This document shows positions 7,847-16,463 of a DNA stretch of 17,430 nucleotides, in pieces (position 1 is the first letter of the stretch; every line of letters begins with the position of its first letter). The stretch spans positions 1 to 17,430 of the forward strand of contig JAEYTB010000066.1 in NCBI GenBank assembly GCA_023434205.1. Direction: 5' to 3'. Below the pieces are notes generated by a model. It searched no databases. It was not told the origin of the DNA and worked only from the letters and a program-made list of their open reading frames with translations. Origin of the DNA: Planctomycetota bacterium. GTDB taxonomy: Bacteria > Planctomycetota > Phycisphaerae > Phycisphaerales > UBA1924. Both the position numbers and the translations under genes were made by a program.

Positions 7847-7950
7847 CGACGTTTTCGTGGGGGCTTCGGCGCACCGGAGCGCCGGGCCAAAGGGGGCTCC
7901 TTCCAGGCAGGAGCGACGCTCCCGGTGTGGGCCAATCAGCGAGGTGAGCG
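7847..7950 (+). other. secE-nusG spacer with two small hairpins
   Basis: CGGCGC (7867-7872) pairs with GCGCCG (7879-7884), and GGAGC (7910-7914) with GCTCC (7918-7922). Neither is followed by a T run, so they are not terminators; they could be processing or control elements, or chance in GC-rich DNA. GAGGT at 7941-7945 is the nusG ribosome binding site. Confidence 0.3.
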
Positions 7951-8595
7951 ATGGAAAAGACCGAAGCTGGGACGGCGTTTGACGGGCGGCCGAATGAGCG
8001 CGCTGACCTGCTGCGCCCCGACGAGCTGGTGCGGCAGGAGGGCATGAACTGGTTCGTGCTCCGCGTGGCCTCCAACAAGGAGTCCTCCGTCCGCGAGACG
8101 CTGCTGCGCAAGGTCCAGATCGAACGGATGACCCACCTGGTGGGCCGCATCCTGGTGCCCACCGAGAAGACCAAGACCATCAAGGCGGGCAAGCAGAAGG
8201 TCACCGAGACCAAGCTGTACCCCGGCTACGTGTTCGTGGAGATGCGGCTGGAGCCCGACGGGCGGATCCCGCAGGACGTGTTCTTCCTGATCAAGGAGAC
8301 CACGGGCGTGGGCGACTTCGTCGGCACCGCCGGCCGGCCCACGCCGATGAAGGACCACGAGATCGAGAAGATGCTCAAGGACAGCCGCAAGCCCGAGGAC
8401 GAGCCCAGCGTCAAGCTGGTCTTCGCCAAGGGCGAGCACGTGGTCATCAAGGAGGGCCCCTTCCAGGGCTACGAGGGCACGGTGGACGAGGTGCTTCCGG
8501 ACAAGGGCCTGGTCCGCGTGCTGGTCACAATCTTCGGGCGGCAGGCCCCCATCGAGCTCGAAGAGTGGCAGATCGGCAAGGCCGAAGAGGTCTGA
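7951..8595 (+). CDS. nusG: Transcription termination/antitermination factor NusG
   Basis: 214 residues against about 180 in E. coli. NusG binds RNA polymerase and links it to Rho or the ribosome. The NGN domain spans about 33-140, with MNWFVLRVASNKE (32-44), RILVPTEK and LYPGYVFVEM (89-98). The C-terminal KOW domain spans about 157-205, with FAKGEHVVIKEGPFQGYEGT (158-177) and GRQAPIELE. The first 31 residues are a charged extension outside the fold. ATG 7951 has GAGGT spaced 5 nt. An internal ATG at 8044 (Met32) has AGGAGG only 2 nt before it, too close for a good site, but it would give a canonical-length protein. A strong terminator follows, so nusG is the last gene of this cluster. Confidence 0.96.
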   Translation: MEKTEAGTAFDGRPNERADLLRPDELVRQEGMNWFVLRVASNKESSVRETLLRKVQIERMTHLVGRILVPTEKTKTIKAGKQKVTETKLYPGYVFVEMRLEPDGRIPQDVFFLIKETTGVGDFVGTAGRPTPMKDHEIEKMLKDSRKPEDEPSVKLVFAKGEHVVIKEGPFQGYEGTVDEVLPDKGLVRVLVTIFGRQAPIELEEWQIGKAEEV

Positions 8596-8618
8596 TCCGA
8601 CGCAGAGACGTACGCACG

Positions 8619-8651
8619 CAAGGCCCGGGGTATCGCCCCGGGCCTTGTTTC
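8619..8651 (+). terminator. Strong intrinsic terminator after nusG
   Basis: A perfect 12-bp stem (8619-8630 with 8636-8647) closes a 5-nt loop TATCG, followed by TTTC. It ends the tuf-rpmG-secE-nusG cluster and explains why the next gene needs its own promoter. Confidence 0.9.
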
Positions 8652-8713
8652 ATTGGGGTGCGGTGAGCCGGCTTTCGGGCGGCACTCGCACGAGCGGGGG
8701 AGCGGCCCGACCC

Positions 8714-8719
8714 TACTGT
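8714..8719 (+). promoter_or_regulatory. Possible -10 element (TACTGT) for a leaderless AsmA-like gene
   Basis: TACTGT ends 5 nt before the ATG at 8725, which would put the transcript start on or next to the start codon. There is no Shine-Dalgarno, and a terminator lies upstream, so a promoter is needed in 8652-8724. No good -35 box is visible. Confidence 0.35.
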
Positions 8720-8724
8720 TTCAC

Positions 8725-11700
8725 ATGGCACACCAAGACGAGGGCGACTTCTGGGGCAAGGCCGGCAAGCCAAAGAATGAGCCCGCCGCGGGCGAGGGCG
8801 GCGGCTTCTGGGGTAAGGGCGGAGAGAACCCCCAGCCCGCGCCGCCGGCGGACGACTTCTGGTCCAAGGCCGAGAGCAAAAAGCAGCAGGCCCAGGCACG
8901 GGCCGCCGCGCCCGCCGACGAGCAGAAGCGGCGGCGCAGGCGCCGCCGCCGGGTGGTGCTCATCACGCTGGGCAGCCTGGCGCTGCTGCTCATCCTGCTC
9001 GTCGTGCTCGCCCCGACCATCGCGGGCTCGTTCGCGCCCGGCATCATTCAGAAGCAGGCCAACGCCCAGATCACCGGCACCGTCCGCGTGAAGGACGCCA
9101 GCTTCGGCTGGCTCGGGCCGCAGCGGATCGAGGGGCTCGAGCTGCGCAGCAAGGACGGCCAGGTCGTCGCCACCGCGACCGCGGAAGTAGACAAGGGCCT
9201 GTTCGGCTTCATCCGCGGCAACCTGGACCTGGGCACCGTCACGCTCAGCGGCGTCAAGGCGACGGTCATCAAGCAGCCCGACGGGACCACGAACCTGCAA
9301 GAAGCCGTCACGCCGCGTCAGCCCGCCAAGCCTGCGCCCGCCAAGGACGCGGGTGAGGTCCGAATCCCAGACTCGCTGCGGGCCCGCGTGGTTTCCCGCA
9401 ACATGCAGATTACGTTCATCGACGCTGGCGCGGGCGGCACCGCCGCCGCGCCGACCGCCGTGGTCAAGAACGCGGACCTCGACCTGAGGGTGGGCGCGGG
9501 CGACCCGCTGAAGCTCACGCTGGAGGCCGACGCGGTGTCGGGCCAGCAGACTGGGAAGATCGACATCGCGGTAAACGCGGAGAAGCTGATCCGCAAGGAC
9601 GGGCTGGTGCAGCCCGACAAGGCGACGGTCGATGCATCGGCCGAGCTGGTCGGCTTCCCTCTGGCGCTGGCCGACGCGCTCGCCCCGCTCCCGCAGGGTG
9701 CCTCGCTGCGGCAGGGCGTGGGGCAGACCATCGACATCAGCGTCAAGGCCAAGGGCAGCCTCGACGACGCCCGCGCGCAGTTGACCGCCGCGGCGGACAA
9801 GCTGCAGGCCAGCGGTGATGTGAAGATTGCCAAGGGTGTCCTCACCACCGAAACGCCGCTCCAGGCGTCGATCAAGGGCGCCGCGGTGCGGGCGCTGGCG
9901 CCGCAGCTTGAAGCCGCGATGCGTGAGCAGGGGACCGCGACGCTGGAGGCGTACCCGGACATCACGCTCTCGGTCGCGAACCTCCGCCTCGCGGTGCCGG
10001 CGAGCGGGGCGCTGGACCTGCGCGGCGCGACGGGGCAACTGACGCTCGGCCTGACCGAGACCCGCGGCACGGTCACGATGGGGGAGGGCCGCGCCGAGCC
10101 CTTCCGCATCGCGCCGCTCGAGGCGCGGGTCGAGTCCGCGGGCGTCGATCAGGGCGCCCGCATCACGGCGGCGACCTCCGCCACGATCAATAACCAGCCC
10201 GCGGGGGATGTCAATGTGGACCTGCGGCTCGCGGGGCTGCTGGACGACGCGGGCGCGCCCGTGAAGGGGTTGCCGGGCAGCATCGAGGGCGGCGTGACGG
10301 TCCGCAAGATTGCTACGGCGATCGCGCAGCCGTTCCTGGCCGCCACCAAGATCGACCTGCCGCGGGATATCGGCCCCACGCTGGATGTGGAAGTCCGCGC
10401 CACGACCGAGACCCGCGGCGTGGCGGCGGGCGCGACGCCGCCCACGGCGCTGAATGTGGCGTTGACGAGCGAGGGCCTGCGGGTCAACGGGGGCGTGCAG
10501 CTCTCGCAGACCTTCATCCGGACGGCGGGGGACGGGCTGCGCGTTGAGGTGCTCCGCCCGGCGACGATCGCCGCGGGGTTTGTGGGCCCTGAGACGGGGC
10601 TCCGGCTCGCTCCGTCCGGTGAGGCCGGCCGCGGGCAGGGCATGGTGGTGACGGTAAAGGGGCTCGATGTGCCGCGGAACGCGGCGGACGGCGCGTTGCA
10701 GTTGGAGCGTGCCCAGGCGCGGGTGGACGTCGCGCTGAGCGGGATCGTGGTGGAGCAGGCCGACGCCGTGGCGGGCCGGCAGCCGTCAGCTCAGCCAGCG
10801 GCGCTGGCCCTGAACAACACGACGCTGGGGCTGGACGTGGACAGCGGGAACGCGAAGCTGGGGCTGGATTCCGCGATGGCGTACGGTGGGCAGGGGTTCT
10901 CGGCGAAGGCCAGCTACGACATCCGGGGGCTGCTGGTGCGGCGCGGGGAGGCGTTCGGGATGGCCCCCGCGGCACAGCTCCAGCCGATCGGGAAGCTCGA
11001 ACTGCGCGAGGCGCCGACGGCGATCGCGGCAATGTTCCTGAAGCCCGCCGCGCCCTCGGGCGATGAGAAGCCGCTCGACCTCCCAAAGCTCCTGGCGGAC
11101 ACGCTCGGGCCGACGCTCACCGGCGCGGTGACGACGACGGCGGTGGAGAGCGCCCCAGGGACGACGAACGCGGTGATCACGCTCACGACGCCGACCACCG
11201 TCGCGGAGGTGAACGCGAGCCTGAGCCAGACGCAGCTCTCGCTCCGCAAGCTCGCCGCACAGATGAGCGTGACGCCCCAGACGGTGTCCGGCCTGACACA
11301 CGCCTTTGCGCCCGATGTCGCGGGCGCGCCGCGCCTGGCCGGGCCAGCCCGCGTCATCGTCCAGGCGGACCCGATCGTCATCCCCATGCGCGACTTCGCG
11401 CCGCTGCTGGACCGGGCGGGCGTCGCGGGGGCCCGGATCTCGATCCCCGGGCGGACTCTGGTTGACGGCCTCCAGGTGAAGAACGAGGACGGCACGCTGC
11501 GCGAGCTTGGGCGAGTGGGCGTTGACACGCTGGAGATCGCCGCAAAGGTGCCTGTCGCCGCGCTGCTGGGGCCGGCCCTGCCCGAGGAGCGCAAGGTCAC
11601 AGCGACGCTCTCGGGCACGGTGCTGGGCCCGCAGGATGAAGCGCTGGTCGTTCTTTCTGGCGACCTTGCGACCGAGATGAGCGACGGGAAGCTGGCGGGC

Positions 11701-13341
11701 GCGCTCGCGGCGAACGCCAAGCTCAGCAACGTCAACACGCGCCTGCTGGAGCAGCTCGCGGGCAAGGACGGGCTCATCTCCGGGGCGATCGGCAACACGA
11801 TGTCGGCGCAGCTCACGGCGAACCTGACCCCGCCGCGGGATGCGGCCAAGGGCTTCGACTTCACCCAGGCGACGACCGCGGTGCAACTGACGCTGGAAGC
11901 GCCGCGCCTGCGGAGTGACGGCCCGATCCAGGCGACGGTTGCACCTTCAGGCGTGACGCTGGATAAGCCGGTCAGGATGGTGATGGAGGTGGAGCCGGCC
12001 TGGGTCAACAAGTTCTTTGAGAAGCCCCTGCCACCCAACGTCCTTGCGGGTCAACGGCCGAAGCCGGACATGCAGCTCACACGCCCGACGACCGCCACGC
12101 TGACAATTTCGAAGCTGACGTACCCGCTGGGCGAGCTCGACCCGGCGCGACCGGTGTTCATGGAGGCAGGCCTGGCGCTCGCGGTGCCCCAGCTCCAGTT
12201 CGTGACCAAGGACGGGCAGGACCTGCGGATGTCGCAGATCGCGGTGGGGGTGGACGCAACTCCGGTGCGTCCGTCCGATGCCGCGGCCAGCGCGATGCCC
12301 AAGGTGCCGGTCAACCTGCGGCTGGACGTGGCGGAGGCGACCATCGGGGAGCAGCCCGCCTCGCGGGCGATGGCGATGCGCGGCTCGATCAGCGATCTGG
12401 TCGACGCACGCGGCAACGTGAGCCTCAACGCGGCGAGCATCGCGATGAACGGCGACCTCCCCGCCGTCCCCAGCGCCCTGGTGGACGCGCTCCTCAAGCA
12501 GGAGGGGCTCATCGAGGACGCGCTGGGCCCGGTGGCCTCGGTCCGCATCAATGTGGAGCGCTACCCGCTCGGGCAGGCCGTTCAGGGCGACGGCCCCCCG
12601 CCCGTGGTGTCGGTCCAGGCCGAGTCGCAGCGGGCAAAGGCCGATGTCCGCGGCACGATCCGCGACAACACCTTCGTGAGCGAACGGCCCATGGAGGTCA
12701 CGATCGTCGAGCTGACACATGAGCTTGCCAAGCGGCTCATCAAGGGCCTGCCGCTGATGGGCACGCTTACCAAGAGCCCGCAGGACGCCCCGGCCCTGAT
12801 CGTCGGGTCGAACCTGACGGTGCCGATGGGCAACGACATGACCAAGCTCAACGGCAACTTCCGGATCGACCCCGGCGAGGCGCGGTTCGACACCAGCACG
12901 GGGTTCGCGAGGCTGCTCAAGGGCGTCGGGCAGCGCGAGTCGGGCGTGGTGGGCCGGCGCCTCCAGCCCGTCAATGTCCGCGTGGTCAGCGGCATCGCGA
13001 CGTACGAGAAGTGGTCGCTGCCGGTCGGCGAGTTTGAGGTGCAGACAGAGGGCACGGTGGACCTGGTTAAGCGGACGATGGATGTGGTGACGTACGTACC
13101 CTTCAGCGAGCTGTCGGAGAGCGCGGCGGGCGTGCTCAACACCAGCGTGCGGCAGGTGCTCGGCCCCACGGGCGGCTCCATCGTGAACGCGGCGACCATG
13201 GTCCCGATCCGCACCAGCGGCCCCCTGGACAACCCGACCACGGGCGTGGACAGCCGGTTGTTCCTGGAGAACATCCGCAAGAACCTCCGGCCCGGCGATG
13301 TGCTCGGCGACCTGCTGAGGCAGCAGTTGCAGCCGAAGTGA
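8725..13341 (+). CDS. Large AsmA/TamB-like single-pass membrane protein
   Basis: 1538 residues from ATG 8725. The cytoplasmic N-terminus (1-76) is polar and carries three similar motifs, DFWGK (8-12), GFWGK (27-31) and DFWSK (44-48), ending in eight arginines (69-76). One transmembrane helix follows (77-99). Residues 113-192 match the opening of AsmA-type proteins: ITGTVRVKDASFGWLGPQRI, a LELRSKDG strand, GTVTLSGVKATV, and PDGTTNLQEAV. The rest is a very long repetitive beta-rich region of short strands (Val, Leu, Thr, Ala, Gly), expected outside the plasma membrane. AsmA/TamB/YhdP relatives in diderm bacteria form long grooves that move phospholipid or assist outer-membrane assembly; that role here is inference. 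No Shine-Dalgarno is seen, and the start is chosen as the first ATG after the terminator with protein-like sequence. It is convergent with topA, 21 bp apart, with no terminator between. Confidence 0.8.
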   Translation: MAHQDEGDFWGKAGKPKNEPAAGEGGGFWGKGGENPQPAPPADDFWSKAESKKQQAQARAAAPADEQKRRRRRRRRVVLITLGSLALLLILLVVLAPTIAGSFAPGIIQKQANAQITGTVRVKDASFGWLGPQRIEGLELRSKDGQVVATATAEVDKGLFGFIRGNLDLGTVTLSGVKATVIKQPDGTTNLQEAVTPRQPAKPAPAKDAGEVRIPDSLRARVVSRNMQITFIDAGAGGTAAAPTAVVKNADLDLRVGAGDPLKLTLEADAVSGQQTGKIDIAVNAEKLIRKDGLVQPDKATVDASAELVGFPLALADALAPLPQGASLRQGVGQTIDISVKAKGSLDDARAQLTAAADKLQASGDVKIAKGVLTTETPLQASIKGAAVRALAPQLEAAMREQGTATLEAYPDITLSVANLRLAVPASGALDLRGATGQLTLGLTETRGTVTMGEGRAEPFRIAPLEARVESAGVDQGARITAATSATINNQPAGDVNVDLRLAGLLDDAGAPVKGLPGSIEGGVTVRKIATAIAQPFLAATKIDLPRDIGPTLDVEVRATTETRGVAAGATPPTALNVALTSEGLRVNGGVQLSQTFIRTAGDGLRVEVLRPATIAAGFVGPETGLRLAPSGEAGRGQGMVVTVKGLDVPRNAADGALQLERAQARVDVALSGIVVEQADAVAGRQPSAQPAALALNNTTLGLDVDSGNAKLGLDSAMAYGGQGFSAKASYDIRGLLVRRGEAFGMAPAAQLQPIGKLELREAPTAIAAMFLKPAAPSGDEKPLDLPKLLADTLGPTLTGAVTTTAVESAPGTTNAVITLTTPTTVAEVNASLSQTQLSLRKLAAQMSVTPQTVSGLTHAFAPDVAGAPRLAGPARVIVQADPIVIPMRDFAPLLDRAGVAGARISIPGRTLVDGLQVKNEDGTLRELGRVGVDTLEIAAKVPVAALLGPALPEERKVTATLSGTVLGPQDEALVVLSGDLATEMSDGKLAGALAANAKLSNVNTRLLEQLAGKDGLISGAIGNTMSAQLTANLTPPRDAAKGFDFTQATTAVQLTLEAPRLRSDGPIQATVAPSGVTLDKPVRMVMEVEPAWVNKFFEKPLPPNVLAGQRPKPDMQLTRPTTATLTISKLTYPLGELDPARPVFMEAGLALAVPQLQFVTKDGQDLRMSQIAVGVDATPVRPSDAAASAMPKVPVNLRLDVAEATIGEQPASRAMAMRGSISDLVDARGNVSLNAASIAMNGDLPAVPSALVDALLKQEGLIEDALGPVASVRINVERYPLGQAVQGDGPPPVVSVQAESQRAKADVRGTIRDNTFVSERPMEVTIVELTHELAKRLIKGLPLMGTLTKSPQDAPALIVGSNLTVPMGNDMTKLNGNFRIDPGEARFDTSTGFARLLKGVGQRESGVVGRRLQPVNVRVVSGIATYEKWSLPVGEFEVQTEGTVDLVKRTMDVVTYVPFSELSESAAGVLNTSVRQVLGPTGGSIVNAATMVPIRTSGPLDNPTTGVDSRLFLENIRKNLRPGDVLGDLLRQQLQPK

Positions 13342-13362
13342 ATGGGGTGGCGAGGTTCGACG

Positions 13363-16149
13363 CTACTCCATCGCGTCCGCGACCGACTCAAAGGTCTCGG
13401 GTGCATCGGGCGACGCGCCCACCGGGAGCGCGTCGGGGAGCGGCTTGCCGGCGGCGTCGGTGAGGGGCTTGCCGCTCATCGTCCTGATGATCGGGATGGG
13501 GTTGGCCTTCTCGTGGGCTTTGAGGCGTTCTTCAAGGGCCGCCCGCGTCTCTTCGGGCAGCTCGTTCCACTTGCCCCTGCCGCGGCACTTGGGGAAGCGC
13601 GAGCAGGAGAGCCACGGCCCGCGCACGCCCGTGCGGAGCACCAGCGGGGACTCGCACTTCTCGCAGGGCACCTCGGTCATGAGCGCGGGCATGGACGGGG
13701 CCGTCACCTTGCCCTTGCGGTCGAGGTTGAGGATCCCGTCGCAGGGGCGTTCCTTGTTGTTGTAGTTGCTGCACCCCAGGAAGGGCCCGAAGCGGCCCAC
13801 GCGCTTGGTCATGGCGGCGCCGCACTTGTGGCAGGCGACGTCGACGGTCTCCGCCGCGGGGCGTGGGTTGCCCTCGCGGTCCACCGGGCTGGCGTAGCTG
13901 CAATCCGGGTAGGTGGAGCACGAGAGGAAGCGGCCGTTCTTGCCGAAGCGGTACACGAGCGTCGAGCCGCAGGTGGGGCAGCGGAACTGGTCGGGCGCGG
14001 GCACGGTCTCGGCCTTGGCGTGGACGAGGTTCTCCTCCGCGGCCTTGAGCGACTTCTTGAAGGGGCCGTAGAACTTGTGGAGCATGTCGACCCAGTCGAT
14101 ATGGTCCTCTTCGACCTTGTCGAGCTGCTGCTCCATCTCGCGGGTGTAGCCCACATCAAGGATGTTCGGGAAGGCCTCGATGAGCTTGTCGGTCACCACC
14201 TCGCCCAGGTCCGTCGCGTAGAACCGCCGCTCGAGCTGCTCCACATACTTGCGGTCCTGGATCACGCCGATGATCGACGCGTACGTCGAGGGCCGGCCGA
14301 TCCCCTCGCTTTCCAGCACCTTGATGAGCGAGGCCTCGGTGTACCGCGGCGGGGCCATCGTGAACTTCTGCTCGACGTCCAGGGCGAAGGGCGCCACGGG
14401 GGCCTGCTCCGCGAGCCGCGGCAGGGTCTGCTCGTCGCCGCCCACCGGCACGCCCGTTGCCTTGTAGAAGCCGTCGAACACCAGTGCGCGCCCTGAGGCG
14501 CGGAAGGTGCAGGGGCGTTGGGGATCGCGCCCGCCCTTGATCAGGGCCGTCGTCGAGTCCCACTGCGCCGGCACCATCTGGCACGCGAGGAACCGCTCCC
14601 AGATGAGCTGGTAGAGCCGGTACTGGTCGGGACTGAGGGCGCTCTTGAGGCGCGAGGGCGAATAGTCGGCGCTGGTGGGGCGGATGGCCTCGTGCGCCTC
14701 CTGGGCCGCCTTGTTGGACGACGTGTAGAAGTTGGGCTTCTCGGGCAGGTACTTGTCGCCCCACTTGCTCTTGATGTAGCCCCGGGCCATGTCGATGGCG
14801 TCGGCGGAGAGGTGGGTCGAGTCCGTACGCATGTACGTGATCAGGCCGACCGGGCCCTCGCCCGGGATTTCCACGCCCTCGTAGAGCTGCTGCGCGGTGC
14901 GCATCGTGCGCTGCGCGTTGAAGCCCAGGCGGCTCGACGCGGCCTGCTGGAGCGTGGAGGTGATGTAGGGTGCGCCGGGGCGCGACGTCGTCCGCTTGGT
15001 CTCGACGGAAACCACGGCGTACTTGGTGGCCGGGTCCAGCGTGCCGCGGACCTCGCGCACCCATCGGGCGGGGCCCTTGCCCTTCGCGTCCTCGCGCACC
15101 TCGGTGTGTACGTCGGTCAGGCCGGCGAACATCGCGACTTCCATCACGCGGTCCGAGCCGTCGTCGGGGGGCGCGTCGAGCACCGCGGCGGTGCCGGGGA
15201 TCCGCACATCAAACTTCTGACCGTCGAACTCGACCAGTTCGGCGTGGAATCCCCCGTGCTCGGCCAGCCACGCGCCCTGCACCCGCTGCGTTGGCGGGTT
15301 GCCCTTCTCGTCACGCTTGGCCAGGAACTTGGACCAAGTGGAGGCAAGCCCCGCGGCCTTGGCGAGCTCCTGCGTGAAGTTCGCGGAGATCGACCAGTAT
15401 TCATCGGGCACAAAGGCGCGGATCTCGCGCTCCCGCTCCACCACGAGCCGCACCGCCACCGACTGCACGCGCCCGGCGGATAGGCCCCGGGCGACCTTCT
15501 TCCACAGCAGCGGTGAGACCTGGTATCCCACGATGCGGTCGAGGATCCGGCGGGCCTGCTGCGCGTTCACGCGGTCCACATCGATCGGGTGCGGGTTGCT
15601 GAAGGCCTTCTCGATCTCGGTCTTGGTGATGGCCGGGAAGATCACGCGCTTCGCGTGCTGGGGCTCGACGCCCAGTTCCTGCGCCAGGTGCCAGGCGATC
15701 GCCTCTCCCTCGCGGTCCAAGTCCGTTGCGAACCAGACCTCGTGCCCGGTGGAGATCGACTCCTTCGCGGCACGCTTCAGGTCGCTGATCACCCGCTCCT
15801 TGCCCTCGGAAACCTCGTAGGTCGGCCTGAAGTCGTGCTCAAGGTCCACGCCCGGCACCGGGTTCTTGACGCCCTTGGGGTTGCGGCTGGGCAGGTCGCG
15901 GACGTGCCCGACGCTGGCGAGGACCAGGTAGTTCTTGCCCAGGTACTTGTTGATGGTCTTGGCCTTACTGGGCGACTCGACGATGACCAGGTGCCGGTTC
16001 TTCCCCGCGCCGGCGACGTAGGCGGTGGTCGCAGCCCGGCGATTCCCCCGTCCGCCGCGTGAGCCGCCCGCGCCGCGCCCCTTCGCGGCGGGTGCCTCTT
16101 GCGTCGCGGTCGCCGTGGTGGCCTTGGACTTGACGGGTTTCTTGGCCAT
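13363..16149 (-). CDS. topA: DNA topoisomerase I (type IA)
   Basis: 928 residues from ATG 16149. It relaxes negative supercoils by single-strand passage. Seen: a basic Ala/Lys/Gly-rich N-terminal tail (1-50), TOPRIM with VIVESPSKAKTI (55-66) and DLDREGE (144-150), ARGLSAGRVQSVAVRL (220-235), active-site Tyr439 in GLITYMRTDS, and YTEASLIKVLESEGIGRPST. Three C-terminal four-Cys zinc ribbons begin CPTCG, CHKCG and CEKCE. A long acidic/proline-containing tail ends the protein. The frame is open for 11 more codons to a TTG at 16182, but the Met-Ala-Lys-Lys start at 16149 is typical. The ribosome site is weak (CGAGA only). Convergent with the AsmA-like gene. Confidence 0.97.
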   Translation of the reverse strand: MAKKPVKSKATTATATQEAPAAKGRGAGGSRGGRGNRRAATTAYVAGAGKNRHLVIVESPSKAKTINKYLGKNYLVLASVGHVRDLPSRNPKGVKNPVPGVDLEHDFRPTYEVSEGKERVISDLKRAAKESISTGHEVWFATDLDREGEAIAWHLAQELGVEPQHAKRVIFPAITKTEIEKAFSNPHPIDVDRVNAQQARRILDRIVGYQVSPLLWKKVARGLSAGRVQSVAVRLVVEREREIRAFVPDEYWSISANFTQELAKAAGLASTWSKFLAKRDEKGNPPTQRVQGAWLAEHGGFHAELVEFDGQKFDVRIPGTAAVLDAPPDDGSDRVMEVAMFAGLTDVHTEVREDAKGKGPARWVREVRGTLDPATKYAVVSVETKRTTSRPGAPYITSTLQQAASSRLGFNAQRTMRTAQQLYEGVEIPGEGPVGLITYMRTDSTHLSADAIDMARGYIKSKWGDKYLPEKPNFYTSSNKAAQEAHEAIRPTSADYSPSRLKSALSPDQYRLYQLIWERFLACQMVPAQWDSTTALIKGGRDPQRPCTFRASGRALVFDGFYKATGVPVGGDEQTLPRLAEQAPVAPFALDVEQKFTMAPPRYTEASLIKVLESEGIGRPSTYASIIGVIQDRKYVEQLERRFYATDLGEVVTDKLIEAFPNILDVGYTREMEQQLDKVEEDHIDWVDMLHKFYGPFKKSLKAAEENLVHAKAETVPAPDQFRCPTCGSTLVYRFGKNGRFLSCSTYPDCSYASPVDREGNPRPAAETVDVACHKCGAAMTKRVGRFGPFLGCSNYNNKERPCDGILNLDRKGKVTAPSMPALMTEVPCEKCESPLVLRTGVRGPWLSCSRFPKCRGRGKWNELPEETRAALEERLKAHEKANPIPIIRTMSGKPLTDAAGKPLPDALPVGASPDAPETFESVADAME

Positions 16150-16167
16150 GGGGGTCTCGGGATGCGA

Positions 16168-16173
16168 ACTATA
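16168..16173 (-). promoter_or_regulatory. Possible topA promoter -10 element (TATAGT)
   Basis: TATAGT on the minus strand lies 18 nt before the topA ATG, giving a predicted 5' untranslated region of about 12 nt. The -35 position falls inside the upstream hairpin and does not match the consensus. Confidence 0.4.
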
Positions 16174-16175
16174 AC

Positions 16176-16203
16176 CAAACAAAATCCCGGGCGGGGCCGG
16201 GAT
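16176..16203 (-). terminator. Terminator-like hairpin upstream of topA
   Basis: On the minus strand ATCCCGG (16203-16197) pairs with CCGGGAT (16190-16184), with a 6-nt loop, and is followed by TTTGTTTGG. It would stop minus-strand transcription just before the topA promoter. No minus-strand gene ends here (miaA stops at 16667), so it either blocks read-through from miaA or attenuates topA. Confidence 0.55.
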
Positions 16204-16377
16204 CGAGCCACAGGAAAGGGAGAGTCGGGCCCGGTGTCAAGTAGGAGGGGTACGGGCAGGTGTTTTCACCGGGACCCGCGCCCCGCTGGAAGATGCCCGC
16301 GAGGGTAGCAACCCAAACCCGGTCTCAGGGACGGTTTACGGCCGTCATGCCGTGAAGCTCAACCGCATTGGATCCCG
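16204..16377. other. Intergenic DNA between topA and the small CxxC gene
   Basis: No open frame or RNA gene is supportable here. The one structured patch is an imperfect palindrome at 16332-16352 centred on ACGGCCGT with outer CGG/CCG arms, which could be a protein-binding site. GGTGTTTTCACC around 16259-16270 is a small hairpin. Confidence 0.3.
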
Positions 16378-16383
16378 TATAAA
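16378..16383 (+). promoter_or_regulatory. Possible -10 element (TATAAA) for the small CxxC gene
   Basis: TATAAA lies in a locally AT-rich patch (16378-16390) that stands out from the GC-rich surroundings, about 57 nt before the ATG at 16440. A start near 16390 would leave an untranslated leader of about 50 nt holding the first copy of the TGTC-N3-GACA repeat. No convincing -35 box was found. Confidence 0.4.
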
Positions 16384-16399
16384 CTATCTAGGAGCCCAG

Positions 16400-16463
16400 T
16401 TGTCGGAGACACCGGGAGTCGGGCCATGAGGGCCTTGCGATGCTGAAGCTTGTCGGAGACACC
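16400..16463 (+). repeat. Two copies of a 14-bp repeat containing an inverted TGTC-GGA-GACA core
   Basis: TTGTCGGAGACACC occurs exactly at 16400-16413 and 16450-16463, offset 50 bp. Each copy includes the perfect inverted repeat TGTC-N3-GACA. The first lies in the predicted leader, and the second covers codons 4-8 of the small gene. The arrangement resembles a pair of operators, but no regulator gene is nearby. Confidence 0.6.

Noticed and set aside
8044..8595. Alternative nusG start at Met32
   Set aside because: AGGAGG is only 2 nt before the ATG, too close for normal initiation, while ATG 7951 has a well spaced site. It remains possible.
13342..14496. 384-codon plus-strand open frame opposite topA
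   Set aside because: It is a shadow of the topA frame, with Gly/Ala/Arg/His-rich sequence and no ribosome site; topA is unambiguous.
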